A stretch of DNA of 64,000 bases from Prochlorococcus sp. AG-347-E03 (GTDB lineage Bacteria; Cyanobacteriota; Cyanobacteriia; PCC-6307; Cyanobiaceae). Numbering within the stretch: position 1 is the first letter of the stretch; each line of letters begins with the position of its first letter. Below the pieces are notes generated by a model. It was given only the letters and a program-made list of their open reading frames with translations. It did not search any database and had not been told where the DNA came from. Positions 1-8,066 of this stretch are shown one piece after another. The stretch covers positions 124,001 to 188,000 of the forward strand of contig QCBG01000001.1 in the NCBI GenBank assembly GCA_003279115.1, written 5' to 3'. The position numbers and the translations under genes were made by a program.

Positions 1-60
1 GAAGATATATCTGGCAATCTTCTTATAATAAAAGAGGATTTTAAACATCATAAAATATAA
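1..60 (+). CDS. 3' end of an unidentified gene (partial)
   Basis: An open frame runs from the first base to a TAA at 58-60 and gives a basic C-terminus ending in KHHKI. Too little is present to assign a family. It could be a chance open frame in AT-rich DNA, but its position at the window edge fits the tail of a gene that starts outside. Confidence 0.35.
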   Translation, partial: EDISGNLLIIKEDFKHHKI

Positions 61-166
61 ATTTTCTTCTAAATCACATTAGTTTACGCAAATCTGAAAA
101 GAATATAAAAGAATTAGGAATATCTTATTTTCTGTCTTAAAAAATAAAGTTAGATTCTAAAAGTTA

Positions 167-328
167 ATGAGTGGTGACAACTTACATGGCAAGCAGCCTA
201 TTAAATTTTATTCAGAGAAAATAACTCTTACAAAAGTGGAATTATTAGAAAGACAATTAAGTTTAGGAGAAAAGATCTCAAATTTAGATGAAAAACATAA
301 AGAATGGAGCAGAAAACTTTCAAGTTGA
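167..328 (+). CDS. Small hypothetical protein, 53 aa
   Basis: ATG start, TGA stop. The peptide is hydrophilic and its second half (about 20-50) looks helical and coiled-coil-like, with regular Leu/Ile and Glu/Lys. No signal peptide or membrane segment. Family not recognised. It lies tail to tail with the methyltransferase-like gene at 375-995. Confidence 0.45.
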   Translation: MSGDNLHGKQPIKFYSEKITLTKVELLERQLSLGEKISNLDEKHKEWSRKLSS

Positions 329-374
329 TAAATTAATAAATTAGTCTCCTACAATATATTGATATTAAATTTTC

Positions 375-995
375 TTAGCCAGAAACTTTTTTATAAATTA
401 TTGAAAAATTATTTGCAGGCATCCTAATAATATTTTTTTGACAAAAACTATTTTTTTTAGCTTCTTTACTAACTTCTTCAATATTTCTAATACCCCAAAG
501 ATCATTTTTCGCTCTTATTGAATTATCGAAAAAATAATTACTTTTACTTATATGCTTATTACAAATTTTAAATGGCCCATACAAGATCAGAAATCGTCCC
601 TTTTTGAGTAATTGTCCTGCGCCTTTAAAGAGTTCTACCGTACAATTCCATTTCGCGACATGAATCATATTTATAGAAACTATACATTCCAAAGAATTTA
701 CTAGTTGTTTGGGCAAAAGCCAAGGAACTTTTTCTACATCTAGCTCCAGAGGTGGAGGCATTTCACTACTTAATTCTTCATACTCTATCCAAGAAATTAT
801 ACTTTTTCTATTCAGTAAATCTGGATCACTTGTTTGCCAAATTATTTCAGGAAAACGTTTTTGAAAGAATACTCCATGCTCACCACTTCCACTTCCAATT
901 TCCAATATTGAACCATTTTTTATGATTCTGGATAATACATCTCCAATGCAATCCCTATTTCTTTGGGTAGCAGGAAAAAAAAGTCTATTATCCAA
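375..995 (-). CDS. DUF938 / METTL26-like SAM-dependent methyltransferase
   Basis: The 206-residue protein has the DUF938 layout: an N-terminal FPATQRNRD segment, then the SAM-binding glycine loop LEIGSGSGEHG (about 31-41), an acidic residue after strand 2 (SDPD, about 56-59), a central VSINMIHVAKW block and ILYGPFK (about 137-143). The family is widespread but its methyl acceptor is not established. Length is normal. It appears to be a single gene, with a small membrane peptide on the same strand upstream. Family call is firm; substrate unknown. Confidence 0.85.
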   Translation of the reverse strand: MDNRLFFPATQRNRDCIGDVLSRIIKNGSILEIGSGSGEHGVFFQKRFPEIIWQTSDPDLLNRKSIISWIEYEELSSEMPPPLELDVEKVPWLLPKQLVNSLECIVSINMIHVAKWNCTVELFKGAGQLLKKGRFLILYGPFKICNKHISKSNYFFDNSIRAKNDLWGIRNIEEVSKEAKKNSFCQKNIIRMPANNFSIIYKKVSG

Positions 996-1046
996 AATTA
1001 AAAGAATAGTGAAATGAATTAGATATAAAATATTCTGGGATCTTCT

Positions 1047-1211
1047 CTATCTTACTTTTCTCAATTTTGGGGTCTTGAAAAACATTATTTTAAGGCTAAA
1101 GAATAAGATTGAAATCGTCAGTGCAGGCAAAATATAAAGTATCAAATCAGAATTAAATGGAGAAGTTACTAATGCAAAAATTAAATGCATATAATAAGTA
1201 GCAAATGACAT
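1047..1211 (-). CDS. Small membrane peptide, 54 aa
   Basis: The frame starts at the first in-frame ATG after a TAG stop. It encodes a short N-terminus, a hydrophobic segment (about 24-45) and a very basic tail (KTPKLRKVR). This is consistent with a single-pass inner-membrane or thylakoid peptide with a cytoplasmic positive tail. Family not recognised. Confidence 0.4.
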   Translation of the reverse strand: MSFATYYMHLIFALVTSPFNSDLILYILPALTISILFFSLKIMFFKTPKLRKVR

Positions 1212-1293
1212 TAATTTATTTATATCTAATTCATTAATAGCAATTATTTGAATCTAAAAATTATTTTTTCTCGAAACTAGAAATTCTAATTAA

Positions 1294-1327
1294 AAGAGTC
1301 AGCCTGTATCCCTACTAGCTGACTCTT
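1294..1327 (-). terminator. 10-bp hairpin, terminator-like on the minus strand
   Basis: AAGAGTCAGC pairs perfectly with GCTGACTCTT across a 14-nt loop. On the minus strand it is followed by TTTTAATTA, which suits a Rho-independent terminator; the plus-strand exit is A-rich. No minus-strand gene is visible directly to its right, so it may end a short RNA that starts in 1330-1570. Confidence 0.5.
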
Positions 1328-1522
1328 AAGTATTATCTTAATTTAAATTACTTCTAAATGAGGGTTTAATCCTGAAAAAAAACCTTCTAGATTATATTTT
1401 CTTTTATAATTTTTTTTATAAAATTCCAGAAAAATGATGCCAATCATAAAGTATTACTTGATACAGATTTGTTGCATATCTGGTATATATCAGGCAAATA
1501 CTGTCAATAATAATATTTTTTC

Positions 1523-1551
1523 TTTACATATCTAAATATATGTGTTATATT
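1523..1551 (+). promoter_or_regulatory. Putative sigma-70 promoter of the hli pair
   Basis: TTTACA at 1523-1528 and TATATT at 1546-1551 are separated by exactly 17 bp and lie just upstream of the first hli start codon at 1575. This would leave a very short leader, about 18 nt. Confidence 0.45.
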
Positions 1552-1574
1552 TGTTTACAAATTATCTTAAAAAA

Positions 1575-1682
1575 ATGACTCCTGAAGCAGAACGTTTTAA
1601 TGGCTGGGCAGCAATGTTAGGCTTTGTTGCAGCAGTTGGTGCATATGTAACAACTGGTCAAATTATTCCAGGCTGGTTCTAA
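1575..1682 (+). CDS. hli: High-light-inducible protein, minimal form (35 aa)
   Basis: Consists almost entirely of the Hli single-helix chlorophyll-binding unit: a short acidic head (MTPEAERFNGW), then AAMLGFVAAVGAYVTTGQ and IIPGWF. The family motif ExxNGRxAM is present as ERFNGWAAM, so Arg is replaced by Trp. Hli proteins bind chlorophyll and carotenoid in the thylakoid membrane and protect photosystems under light and other stress. Its TAA overlaps the ATG of the next hli gene, so the two are co-transcribed and probably translationally coupled. Confidence 0.9.
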   Translation: MTPEAERFNGWAAMLGFVAAVGAYVTTGQIIPGWF

Positions 1683-1822
1683 TGAAAAATACAGAACCAA
1701 AAATAGTTGAAAAAGAAAAATTAGTCGCTGAAAAACTGAATGGTAGATTTGCCATGTTGGGATTTATAGCGCTTGTAGGTGCTTACCTTACAACAGGACA
1801 AATCATTCCAGGTTTTATCTAA
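1682..1822 (+). CDS. hli: High-light-inducible protein (46 aa)
   Basis: A 21-residue charged head precedes the canonical Hli helix with EKLNGRFAMLGF, GAYLTTGQ and a C-terminal IIPGFI. Unlike its upstream partner it keeps the full ExxNGRxAM motif with Glu and Asn/Arg pigment ligands. It is the second gene of a two-gene transcript, with its start overlapping the upstream stop, and is followed at once by a strong terminator. Confidence 0.92.
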   Translation: MKNTEPKIVEKEKLVAEKLNGRFAMLGFIALVGAYLTTGQIIPGFI

Positions 1823-1842
1823 TATAAAGAAAACCCTTTTAG

Positions 1843-1879
1843 AGAACCTGGTTACAAATAAACTAGGTTCTTTTTTTTT
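1843..1879 (+). terminator. Rho-independent terminator of the hli pair
   Basis: AGAACCT and AGGTTCT form a 7-bp stem around a 15-nt loop and are followed by a run of eight further Ts. It lies 20 bp after the second hli stop codon. Confidence 0.85.
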
Positions 1880-2072
1880 ACCTAATTAAATTAAAATTTT
1901 TACTTTTGGATATTTTCTTATAAGTTAAAAAAAAAAGATATGGATAAAAACTCTATCTCAATAGTTAAAATAGAATTATAGTTTTTTATAATTTAAATTA
2001 AATCAAATGATAATACTAATCTTGAAAAAAAATTTTTTAAAATATACTACCAAATAATATTATCAGAATTTT

Positions 2073-2201
2073 ATGAGAGTAAAACTTGAACCTGATACTG
2101 CATTTATTGGTAAAAAATTCGCATATATATTTCTTGGAGTAATATTTAGTCTTAATGCCATAATTTTTATTTGGTTTTTTTTCTTCTCAAAATTAAACTA
2201 A
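2073..2201 (+). CDS. Small single-pass membrane protein, 42 aa
   Basis: ATG to TAA, with an N-terminal 16-residue soluble part (MRVKLEPDTAFIGKKF) and one long hydrophobic helix from about 17 to 38. It lies between hli genes, tail to tail with the next one, and may serve the same thylakoid stress response. Only the membrane segment is directly supported; no family is recognised. Confidence 0.5.
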   Translation: MRVKLEPDTAFIGKKFAYIFLGVIFSLNAIIFIWFFFFSKLN

Positions 2202-2237
2202 TTCTATATATTTACAATAAGAAATTAGAAAATTACC

Positions 2238-2444
2238 TTAAAAAATACCCGGTATAATTTGTCCTGTAGTTACATACGCTCCCAACAATGCAACAAAACC
2301 GACCATAGCCCATCTTCCATTTACTTTTTCTGCATTTTGAGGGTAACCATCGTAAGACACAGACTCATCAATATATGGTCTTGTTTCTGATGGGAACATA
2401 TTCTGTCTTCCACCTGACTCTGTTGTGACTCCTGAATTTGACAT
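2238..2444 (-). CDS. hli: High-light-inducible protein with extended N-terminus (68 aa)
   Basis: The conserved Hli helix EKVNGRWAMVGFVALLGAY is followed by VTTGQIIPGIF. The N-terminal 40 residues are polar and include RPYIDE, a typical extension of longer picocyanobacterial Hli proteins. A farther ATG at 2513 is possible but would add a hydrophobic, atypical leader; the ATG at 2444 (MSNSGV) matches the family better. Confidence 0.9.
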   Translation of the reverse strand: MSNSGVTTESGGRQNMFPSETRPYIDESVSYDGYPQNAEKVNGRWAMVGFVALLGAYVTTGQIIPGIF

Positions 2445-2729
2445 TAGAAAATTATAATTGTTAATAAAAGTAACACAAATATTAATTTTTGTAAAGCAAA
2501 TATTGGGAAGCATTTTATGGCAAAACTTCTAGTTAAATGAATAGCTTTTTATTTAAAGAAATGAAAATTTTTATAATTTAAAAATTATTTTTTTATTTAA
2601 TGTACACGTAAATTACTAAAATAAGCATTTATACTCACAATAAGTAATTTTACTTAGTAGGATAAAGAAGCATTTAGGAAGTGCTTAGCTGGTTAAAAAC
2701 AGTAAATCTGAATTTAACTAGTTCGTCAT

Positions 2730-2766
2730 GAGCTTGCCTGTGGGATACTTGCAAGCTCTTTTAATT
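2730..2766 (+). terminator. Hairpin and T-tract in a gene-free stretch; possible end of a small RNA
   Basis: GAGCTTGC at 2730-2737 pairs with GCAAGCTC at 2751-2758, followed by TTTTAATTT. The 2445-2887 interval contains no convincing gene, so this hairpin probably ends an untranslated RNA starting around 2600-2660. No family resemblance was recognised, and no clear promoter was seen. Confidence 0.45.
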
Positions 2767-2887
2767 TCAAACCAATAAAAAAACAAATAATCTTTTTAAT
2801 ATAACTACTTAAATTTTAAAATTAATTATTATCAAGCTGTGATCATCTTCTTTTATTGCTAGAAAGAAAATATATTACTTATAGAAC

Positions 2888-2989
2888 ATGTCCTTAGATT
2901 TTATTCTAATTCCTTCTTGTATTTTTGTAATTATTTTTCTTTTCAATAGAGAGAATAAAATATACAAAAGAAATCAAAAAGCCAAGTAA
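2888..2989 (+). CDS. Membrane peptide, 33 aa
   Basis: One hydrophobic helix (about 4-19) followed by a basic tail (RENKIYKRNQKAK). This is the usual shape of very small picocyanobacterial membrane peptides. No ribosome-binding site is evident. Function unknown. Confidence 0.4.
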   Translation: MSLDFILIPSCIFVIIFLFNRENKIYKRNQKAK

Positions 2990-3108
2990 AAAATCAATTT
3001 TGTAAGAGTAGACAAGGCCAGAGTAAACAACTAAATTTATTAGTCATTAAAAAGTTTGAAAAGGATAACTTTTTTGAATTTATAATTAATTTGAGTAAAT
3101 TTGAAAAA

Positions 3109-3228
3109 CTAGGTATGACTTTTACTTAAAATCAAATTGGTCCAATATGATCGTGAATTATTAATTTGATCTAATTTTTGTTGACAATGTATGCACTTAC
3201 ATTCTTTTAATAAAATTTTGTTTTTCAT
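3109..3228 (-). CDS. Possible 39-aa zinc-binding peptide
   Basis: ATG start, TAG stop. The peptide carries CKCIHC, four closely spaced potential metal ligands, followed by a polar tail. Coding status is uncertain. It is the only open frame of note in the 2990-3408 interval. Confidence 0.25.
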   Translation of the reverse strand: MKNKILLKECKCIHCQQKLDQINNSRSYWTNLILSKSHT

Positions 3229-3408
3229 TAATCTCTTCTTTTTCTTCAAGAAAACAAATTATATCTTCTAATGCAAGTATTAATTAATTATCTCTTTATT
3301 TATCTGAAAAATATAAAAATATTTTTTTACTATTTATCTCATATTGGTTTCTAAATCGTTGATATTTTATAATGGAAGAAAAGGCAGTACAAATTAAATA
3401 AACTTCTT

Positions 3409-4611
3409 TTGAAACTTTCAAAGCAATCACTTATAAAAAAAACCTTTAACAAAATTTTCACTCATTGGTATTCAATTTCATTAATAGATAGATGGTTATT
3501 AGGTCAAATAATACCTCCTATGTTATTTGCCATTTCCGCTTTTACTGTAATTTCTCTCTCAGTAGGGGTAATGTTTGATTTAATACGAAAGATAGTTGAG
3601 TATGGCTTACCTTTGTTAAAAGCTATGCAGGCTTTAATTTATAGCCTTCCAAGCTTTTTGGTTTTATCATTCCCAATGGCTGTATTATTATCAACACTAT
3701 TATCTTATGGAAAACTATCAGGTAATTCTGAATTATTAGCTTTAAAGTCATTAGGAATTACAACCTCTCGAATAATAGCTCCAGCTATTGCAGTTTCAAT
3801 ATTCATGACGGGATTAACTTTTTATTTCAATGATAATTTAGTTCCCAATAGCAATAGGCTTGCTGAAATTACATTAAGGTCAGGAGTAGGAAGTTCTTTT
3901 AATAAAGAAAAAGCTAAGAATAACATTATTTTTTCTAGAAAAGGATCAAGAACAGATACTAATAATAAGCCAACAAAAACAAATACATACCTAACTCATA
4001 TTTTCTACGCTTCTAGGTTTGAAAACAATACTATGAGAGAAGTTACAGTTTTAGACTTTTCTAGAGTGAATATAAAGCAAATTCTTACCGCAAAAAGTGC
4101 TGTCTTTAATAAAGATAATTCTTCTTGGGTATTCACAGATGGAAGTATTGTTTCAACTGACTCAGTTGGTCAAACAACAAGTATTAACTTCAAACAATAT
4201 TTATATCCTTTCGTTGAGGGCCCATTAGATCTTGCAAAAGTCCCAAAAGATGCAAGTGATATGTCCTTAAAAGAAGCTTTGGAAGCTGAAAAGATTTATA
4301 AAAAGATAGGAGATCTTAAGCAGATTAGAAAAATTCAAGTCCGAATTCAAGAGAAATTTACTTTACCTTGTGCATGTTTAGTTTTTGGACTGATAGGTAG
4401 TATTTTGGGATCTCAATCAAATTTAAGATCTTCAAAAAGTCAGGGATTTGGGTTGAGTGTGATTCTTATATTGATTTATTATGTGATGTCATTTGTATGT
4501 AGTTCTTTTGGCGTTAAGGGATTACTCCCTCCAATAATTGCAGCTTGGTTTCCAGTGTTAATTTCTTTAGGGGGTGGATGTTATTTCTTAAGAAAATCAA
4601 ATTCTATATAA
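3409..4611 (+). CDS. LptF/LptG (YjgP/YjgQ) family permease
   Basis: A 400-residue protein of the YjgP/YjgQ family, the membrane half of the transporter that moves lipopolysaccharide from inner membrane to the periplasmic bridge. It shows the family pattern: an N-terminal block DRWLLGQIIPPMLFA with two to three membrane helices (about 30-110), a long periplasmic beta domain (about 150-300) and three C-terminal helices (about 320-395). The start is a TTG at 3409; no in-frame ATG exists nearby. Only one family member is visible here, as is common in cyanobacteria. Confidence 0.85.
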   Translation: MKLSKQSLIKKTFNKIFTHWYSISLIDRWLLGQIIPPMLFAISAFTVISLSVGVMFDLIRKIVEYGLPLLKAMQALIYSLPSFLVLSFPMAVLLSTLLSYGKLSGNSELLALKSLGITTSRIIAPAIAVSIFMTGLTFYFNDNLVPNSNRLAEITLRSGVGSSFNKEKAKNNIIFSRKGSRTDTNNKPTKTNTYLTHIFYASRFENNTMREVTVLDFSRVNIKQILTAKSAVFNKDNSSWVFTDGSIVSTDSVGQTTSINFKQYLYPFVEGPLDLAKVPKDASDMSLKEALEAEKIYKKIGDLKQIRKIQVRIQEKFTLPCACLVFGLIGSILGSQSNLRSSKSQGFGLSVILILIYYVMSFVCSSFGVKGLLPPIIAAWFPVLISLGGGCYFLRKSNSI

Positions 4612-4691
4612 CCTTAATTTAGGCAATAGATCTATTTTATTAAGTAAAAAATTTGCGAAAATCATATGAATTAAAAGGTTTATTACAAGTT

Positions 4692-5278
4692 CTAAATCTT
4701 ATCTATTCTTTTATAACCATACCAATCAGGATCATTAGTTTCTTCAATTAAACTAATCTCTTTAGTTAATACTATTTCCCAATTATCTATTGAATGTATG
4801 AGTTTAGAATCATCACATCCAATTAATATTTCTAGAGAGGAAATATCGTCTTTATGCTTTTTTTTAAAGCCCTTAAGCCATCTAGATTTTGCTATATTTT
4901 TTGCCTCTAACTTAGTTGAAGCCGTAACCAATCCAAACTCATGTTTTTCTTGCATAGAAGTTGGACTATAGCCTCCAATATTGACAAACCATAAATATTT
5001 TTTTGCCTTATTTTTTTTTTTTCTAATTGTTTTTTATCTATTTTATCTTTTTCAAAATTTATTAAATTAATCTTATAGCCATCTATATATCTTATTTTTT
5101 TATAGCTATCAATATGCAAACCTTTTGGAGATCCAAACCAATCCTTTCTTAAAGTATCGTATGTATCTTCAATTTTAGATCCAACGACCCATCTAACATC
5201 ATGAAGTTCAATATTAGCTTTTTTTGCTCTTCCCCCAAGCATTACCAAATAAAGAAAAATATTTTCTAATTTTTTCAC
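4692..5278 (-). pseudogene. DUF1543-family gene split by a poly-A frameshift
   Basis: Two frames together give one DUF1543 protein. The upstream part (start 5278) has LYLVMLGGRAKKANIELHD and VVGSKIEDTYDTLRKDWFG. The downstream part, read in the other frame, gives KKYLWFVNIGGYSP and then EKHEFGLVTAS. The break falls at a run of 12 Ts on the plus strand (5011-5022); 13 would restore one continuous frame. It may be a true pseudogene, a sequencing slip, or a gene rescued by slippage of polymerase on the A-tract. No function is established for the family. Confidence 0.8.
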
Positions 5279-5365
5279 TTTTAATAAATAAAGTTTATTA
5301 TTTAATATCTTATTAAAATTATAAAAATTTAGCTTATAAATAATTTTACTAATTCAGAGATTCTG

Positions 5366-5509
5366 TTAATTAAACCAACCTTTTTTCTTTTCTTTAACTT
5401 TTGGTGAAGTCTGAATCTTAGGCTCTTCGTCTACTCTACCTTTGATAATCATTAAGGGAACTATTGCCCATAGAGCTAAAAATAATATCCAAAATAGGTA
5501 AATGTTCAT
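5366..5509 (-). CDS. Small membrane protein with basic tail, 47 aa
   Basis: Starts with a hydrophobic helix (about 3-22, MNIYLFWILFLALW) and continues into a charged tail with KVKEKKKGWFN. Single-pass topology with a cytoplasmic C-terminus is expected. Its Lys/Glu-rich end is like that of many picocyanobacterial thylakoid peptides. Family not recognised. Confidence 0.5.
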   Translation of the reverse strand: MNIYLFWILFLALWAIVPLMIIKGRVDEEPKIQTSPKVKEKKKGWFN

Positions 5510-5727
5510 ACAGTTAAAAAAGCAATAAAATCATAATAAAATTAATTAAATATGATTCGTGAGTTTCTTTTTAAAGTTCTAATTTAGATGTATAATAAAA
5601 TATCTATTTTTAATGAAAGCTGTATAAAATGTCTTATAAATTTTATAAAAATGGTGAGATTACCTAAAGAAATTTTAAAAAGTAAAAATTAGAAATTTTT
5701 ATCCGATAATTACAATAATCGCACTCA

Positions 5728-5814
5728 TCAAAACCACTGCTTTGCTTCAGGATTTGTAGAGTGCATATCTATAATGACACGATAAAATTTTATTCGTGAA
5801 TCTTTTAAAACCAT
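5728..5814 (-). CDS. Microprotein, 28 aa (RIKFYRVIIDMHSTNPEAKQWF)
   Basis: A short frame with ATG at 5814 and TGA at 5728 lies in an otherwise gene-free stretch. Its composition is not AT-driven: it includes His, Trp, Arg, Met, Asn and Pro in an ordered, protein-like string ending KQWF. The segment is visibly GC-richer than its surroundings. Function unknown; a structured RNA is an alternative because GCACTC and GAGTGC near its ends can pair. Confidence 0.4.
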   Translation of the reverse strand: MVLKDSRIKFYRVIIDMHSTNPEAKQWF

Positions 5815-5851
5815 ACCTTTGCATATCTAAATTAAAAAATTTAATAGATAA

Positions 5852-6007
5852 ATGAAAAAATGTGATTTATGTCATAAGCCAGGTAAAACTCATTACAGAG
5901 TTAAATCTATAATTCATACGAACTGGATTTTTTGTTGTGAAGAATGTTGGAATCTAATTTCTACACATAAAAATTATTCATATGGCGGAACTAGAAAGTC
6001 AAAATAA
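5852..6007 (+). CDS. Small zinc-ribbon-like protein, 51 aa
   Basis: CDLC near residues 4-7 and CCEEC at about 29-33 form a four-cysteine treble-clef or zinc-ribbon pattern, with several His and a Trp between. Such proteins usually bind zinc and sometimes nucleic acid. It is a stand-alone gene; role unknown. Confidence 0.55.
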   Translation: MKKCDLCHKPGKTHYRVKSIIHTNWIFCCEECWNLISTHKNYSYGGTRKSK

Positions 6008-6039
6008 ATTAATTTTATTAGAAAAAAATTTTTAACTTT

Positions 6040-6516
6040 CTAAAAAAAATCATTAATTTCTTTTTTTATAGATTTATATTCTAAATTAATATCTTTAATA
6101 AATTTATCTACTTCTTTTTTAGTATTCTTATATTCATTAATTTTTTGTTTGGTTTTCTCATAGAAAATGGATTCAAATTTTCCTGGACTTACCTCCTCAA
6201 TCCAATAACCTGCTAAACAATAAATTTGATTTGGAACAACAGTTATAATAAATATTTTTTTGGAATTTTTATATTGATCAATTATCTTATTAGCAAAAGT
6301 ACCTTTAGTTTTGTTAGTCCCAAATAGATTAATATTTTTTGCTAAAGACTTAAAATTCTTCGATAGATTCTTACTTTTTTCTAATGTATTTCTAGAAATT
6401 ATTTTTTCTAGAGAATAACAATAATCGAAAAAATTAGTATTTTCTTTTTTTGAAGGATATATAGTTATTAGAGAACTAAAAAGTAAAGCAGAAGTTAAAA
6501 TAAATTTTTTCAACAT
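6040..6516 (-). CDS. Secreted or lipid-free periplasmic hypothetical protein, 158 aa
   Basis: The N-terminus (MLKKFILTSALLFSSLITIY) is a signal peptide. The rest is Lys/Asn-rich, with a short beta-like core around IFIITVVPNQIYCLAG and a C-terminal lysine-rich coil. Two cysteines could form a disulphide. No family recognised. Base composition is extremely AT-rich, like the neighbouring island genes. Confidence 0.55.
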   Translation of the reverse strand: MLKKFILTSALLFSSLITIYPSKKENTNFFDYCYSLEKIISRNTLEKSKNLSKNFKSLAKNINLFGTNKTKGTFANKIIDQYKNSKKIFIITVVPNQIYCLAGYWIEEVSPGKFESIFYEKTKQKINEYKNTKKEVDKFIKDINLEYKSIKKEINDFF

Positions 6517-6640
6517 TTTATTTCAATTAAATTTATCATTTCATAAATATAAAAAGACAATTCATAAATTACTATTAATTAGCTTAGAAAGATTCACATT
6601 AATTTTTCATGTATTCCCTTTTCATCAAAGAGCTGTGTTT

Positions 6641-6697
6641 ATGAATCTAGCATTGATAGGCGGATTAATTATTACTGCAATAAGGGAACCAAAATAA
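6641..6697 (+). CDS. Possible 18-aa membrane peptide
   Basis: MNLALIGGLIITAIREPK is a very short hydrophobic peptide with a charged end. It has the size of some photosystem or cytochrome b6f small subunits but matches none that I recognise. Coding status uncertain. Confidence 0.2.
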   Translation: MNLALIGGLIITAIREPK

Positions 6698-6725
6698 ATT
6701 ACTCAATAAAAAAACCTAAATATTT

Positions 6726-6920
6726 TTATTTTTTATCTCTTAATTCTGGGAAGCAATTTGCAATATGAATTAATTCATAAACCTCTTTGCTATCGTATTT
6801 TTTATTCGGAATTCCACTTCCCACCTCTATGCCTCTCTCTTTCATCTTTTTTAATATCAGTTCTTGTCTTTGCATACTTGACATAGACTTAAATCTTTTA
6901 GTTCGTTCTTCTTTATTCAC
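6726..6920 (-). CDS. Hypothetical protein, 64 aa
   Basis: A hydrophilic, helix-rich protein with no signal peptide; the N-terminal 30 residues are basic (NKEERTKRFKSMSSMQRQE). A helical, possibly nucleic-acid- or protein-binding peptide is plausible, but this is a guess. Family not recognised. Confidence 0.5.
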   Translation of the reverse strand: MNKEERTKRFKSMSSMQRQELILKKMKERGIEVGSGIPNKKYDSKEVYELIHIANCFPELRDKK

Positions 6921-7208
6921 TAGATTTTAATTTAGTTAAACTTTATTGTTAAGGTTATATCAATTAGCGATTCATTAAATAAGTAAGAAAGCCAGTAAAT
7001 GTAAGTAATTTAAATCCAATAAAGAAAGGCAAATATTTTTTGACCTTTTTGCCAACGGGCAATAATTTGTTTAATGAATTGATCATGATTTACATTAAAA
7101 ATCTAATTATTTAAAACATCCTAACGAATTTTTTTTAGAATTATTCCATTTCGATTTGTACATTTTAAATAGTAGATCTAAACTAGTAGGGTTATTTCCT
7201 TTTTTTTT

Positions 7209-7595
7209 ATGAATGATAAAGAAACAATAATTTCATTATTAGATGAGTTTGCCAATCCAAAAAAAATGGCCTCATTTTTTGTTGACAATGCGACTCCAGA
7301 TTTTTTATTCATAAGACCAAGTGGTAATCCTATTGATGCTAAAGGGTTCGAACAAATGATTACTGGTGATATAGTCCAAGAAAAGGCAGAAATAACCAAA
7401 ATTCACCGATTCGAATTTTTAAGCGAAAATATAGTAATGTGCATTTTTACACTAGGTTCAAAATTTACTTATAAAGGGACAGCTAATGATGACTTACCAA
7501 CAGTTACGTCAATTTTTAAAAAAGTAAATAATGTTTGGAAAATTCACTGGATGCAAAGATCTACTGGAAATTCCGATTTATCTTTATGGGATTAG
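7209..7595 (+). CDS. NTF2-like / SnoaL-like protein (DUF3804 type), 128 aa
   Basis: Length and pattern fit the NTF2-like cone fold: N-terminal helices (about 3-25), then FVDNATPDFLFIRPSGNPI, a helix FEQMI, and strands ending FKKVNNVWKIHWMQRS. The last strand with paired Trp is typical of the superfamily. Members may be enzymes or binding proteins, so the substrate cannot be inferred. The stop overlaps the start of a 29-aa membrane peptide. Confidence 0.7.
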   Translation: MNDKETIISLLDEFANPKKMASFFVDNATPDFLFIRPSGNPIDAKGFEQMITGDIVQEKAEITKIHRFEFLSENIVMCIFTLGSKFTYKGTANDDLPTVTSIFKKVNNVWKIHWMQRSTGNSDLSLWD

Positions 7596-7675
7596 CAAAG
7601 TTAATATCTTTTTTAATGGTGCTACTTCTTGTAGGCAGTTCTTTTATTGGTTTAATTTTTTATTTTATAAAATAA
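7586..7675 (+). CDS. Membrane peptide, 29 aa, overlapping the NTF2-like gene
   Basis: Its ATG lies inside the last codons of the preceding gene, in another frame. The product is nearly all one hydrophobic helix with Lys at both ends. The overlap suggests translational coupling with the NTF2-like protein. No family recognised. Confidence 0.35.
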   Translation: MGLAKLISFLMVLLLVGSSFIGLIFYFIK

Positions 7676-7745
7676 ATACATCAAAAATATCGCGTTACTA
7701 TTTTTTTTAGAAAACAATTGATTCTTTTATTAAGTAATTTGATTT

Positions 7746-7820
7746 TCAGGTAAAAATAAAGACTTTAGACAGACTAACGCCTATATCTAAAGCTAATAAA
7801 GCAATTAGTAACTTACTCAT
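7746..7820 (-). CDS. Possible 24-aa hydrophobic peptide
   Basis: MSKLLIALLALDIGVSLSKV is a short amphipathic to hydrophobic peptide. Its ATG overlaps the TGA of an 18-aa frame just upstream (7817-7873), giving an ATGA coupling. Both are very short and may be chance frames. Confidence 0.25.
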   Translation of the reverse strand: MSKLLIALLALDIGVSLSKVFIFT

Positions 7821-7873
7821 TTTTTAGAACTCTCAACTATTTTTTTGTAAAGTTCTTCGGAAATAGGTTGCAT
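7817..7873 (-). CDS. Possible 18-aa charged peptide
   Basis: MQPISEELYKKIVESSKK, a soluble helical peptide, ends in a TGA that overlaps the next start codon. It could be a leader peptide for the hydrophobic peptide that follows. Weak evidence. Confidence 0.2.
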   Translation of the reverse strand: MQPISEELYKKIVESSKK

Positions 7874-8066
7874 AACCTTCTAAAAATCTAATTACAAATT
7901 AGTTATTTTAAAATTAATTTCTCGTTACTAAATATACGAATATATAAATTTTTTAATAGGCAAAAAATATCATCATAATAAGTTTTTCTTATAACGTATT
8001 AATAAATACTGAGTTCAAAAAACTCTATAGATGTCCTAACTTTTTTAAAAAAGAAATTAGGAAATC

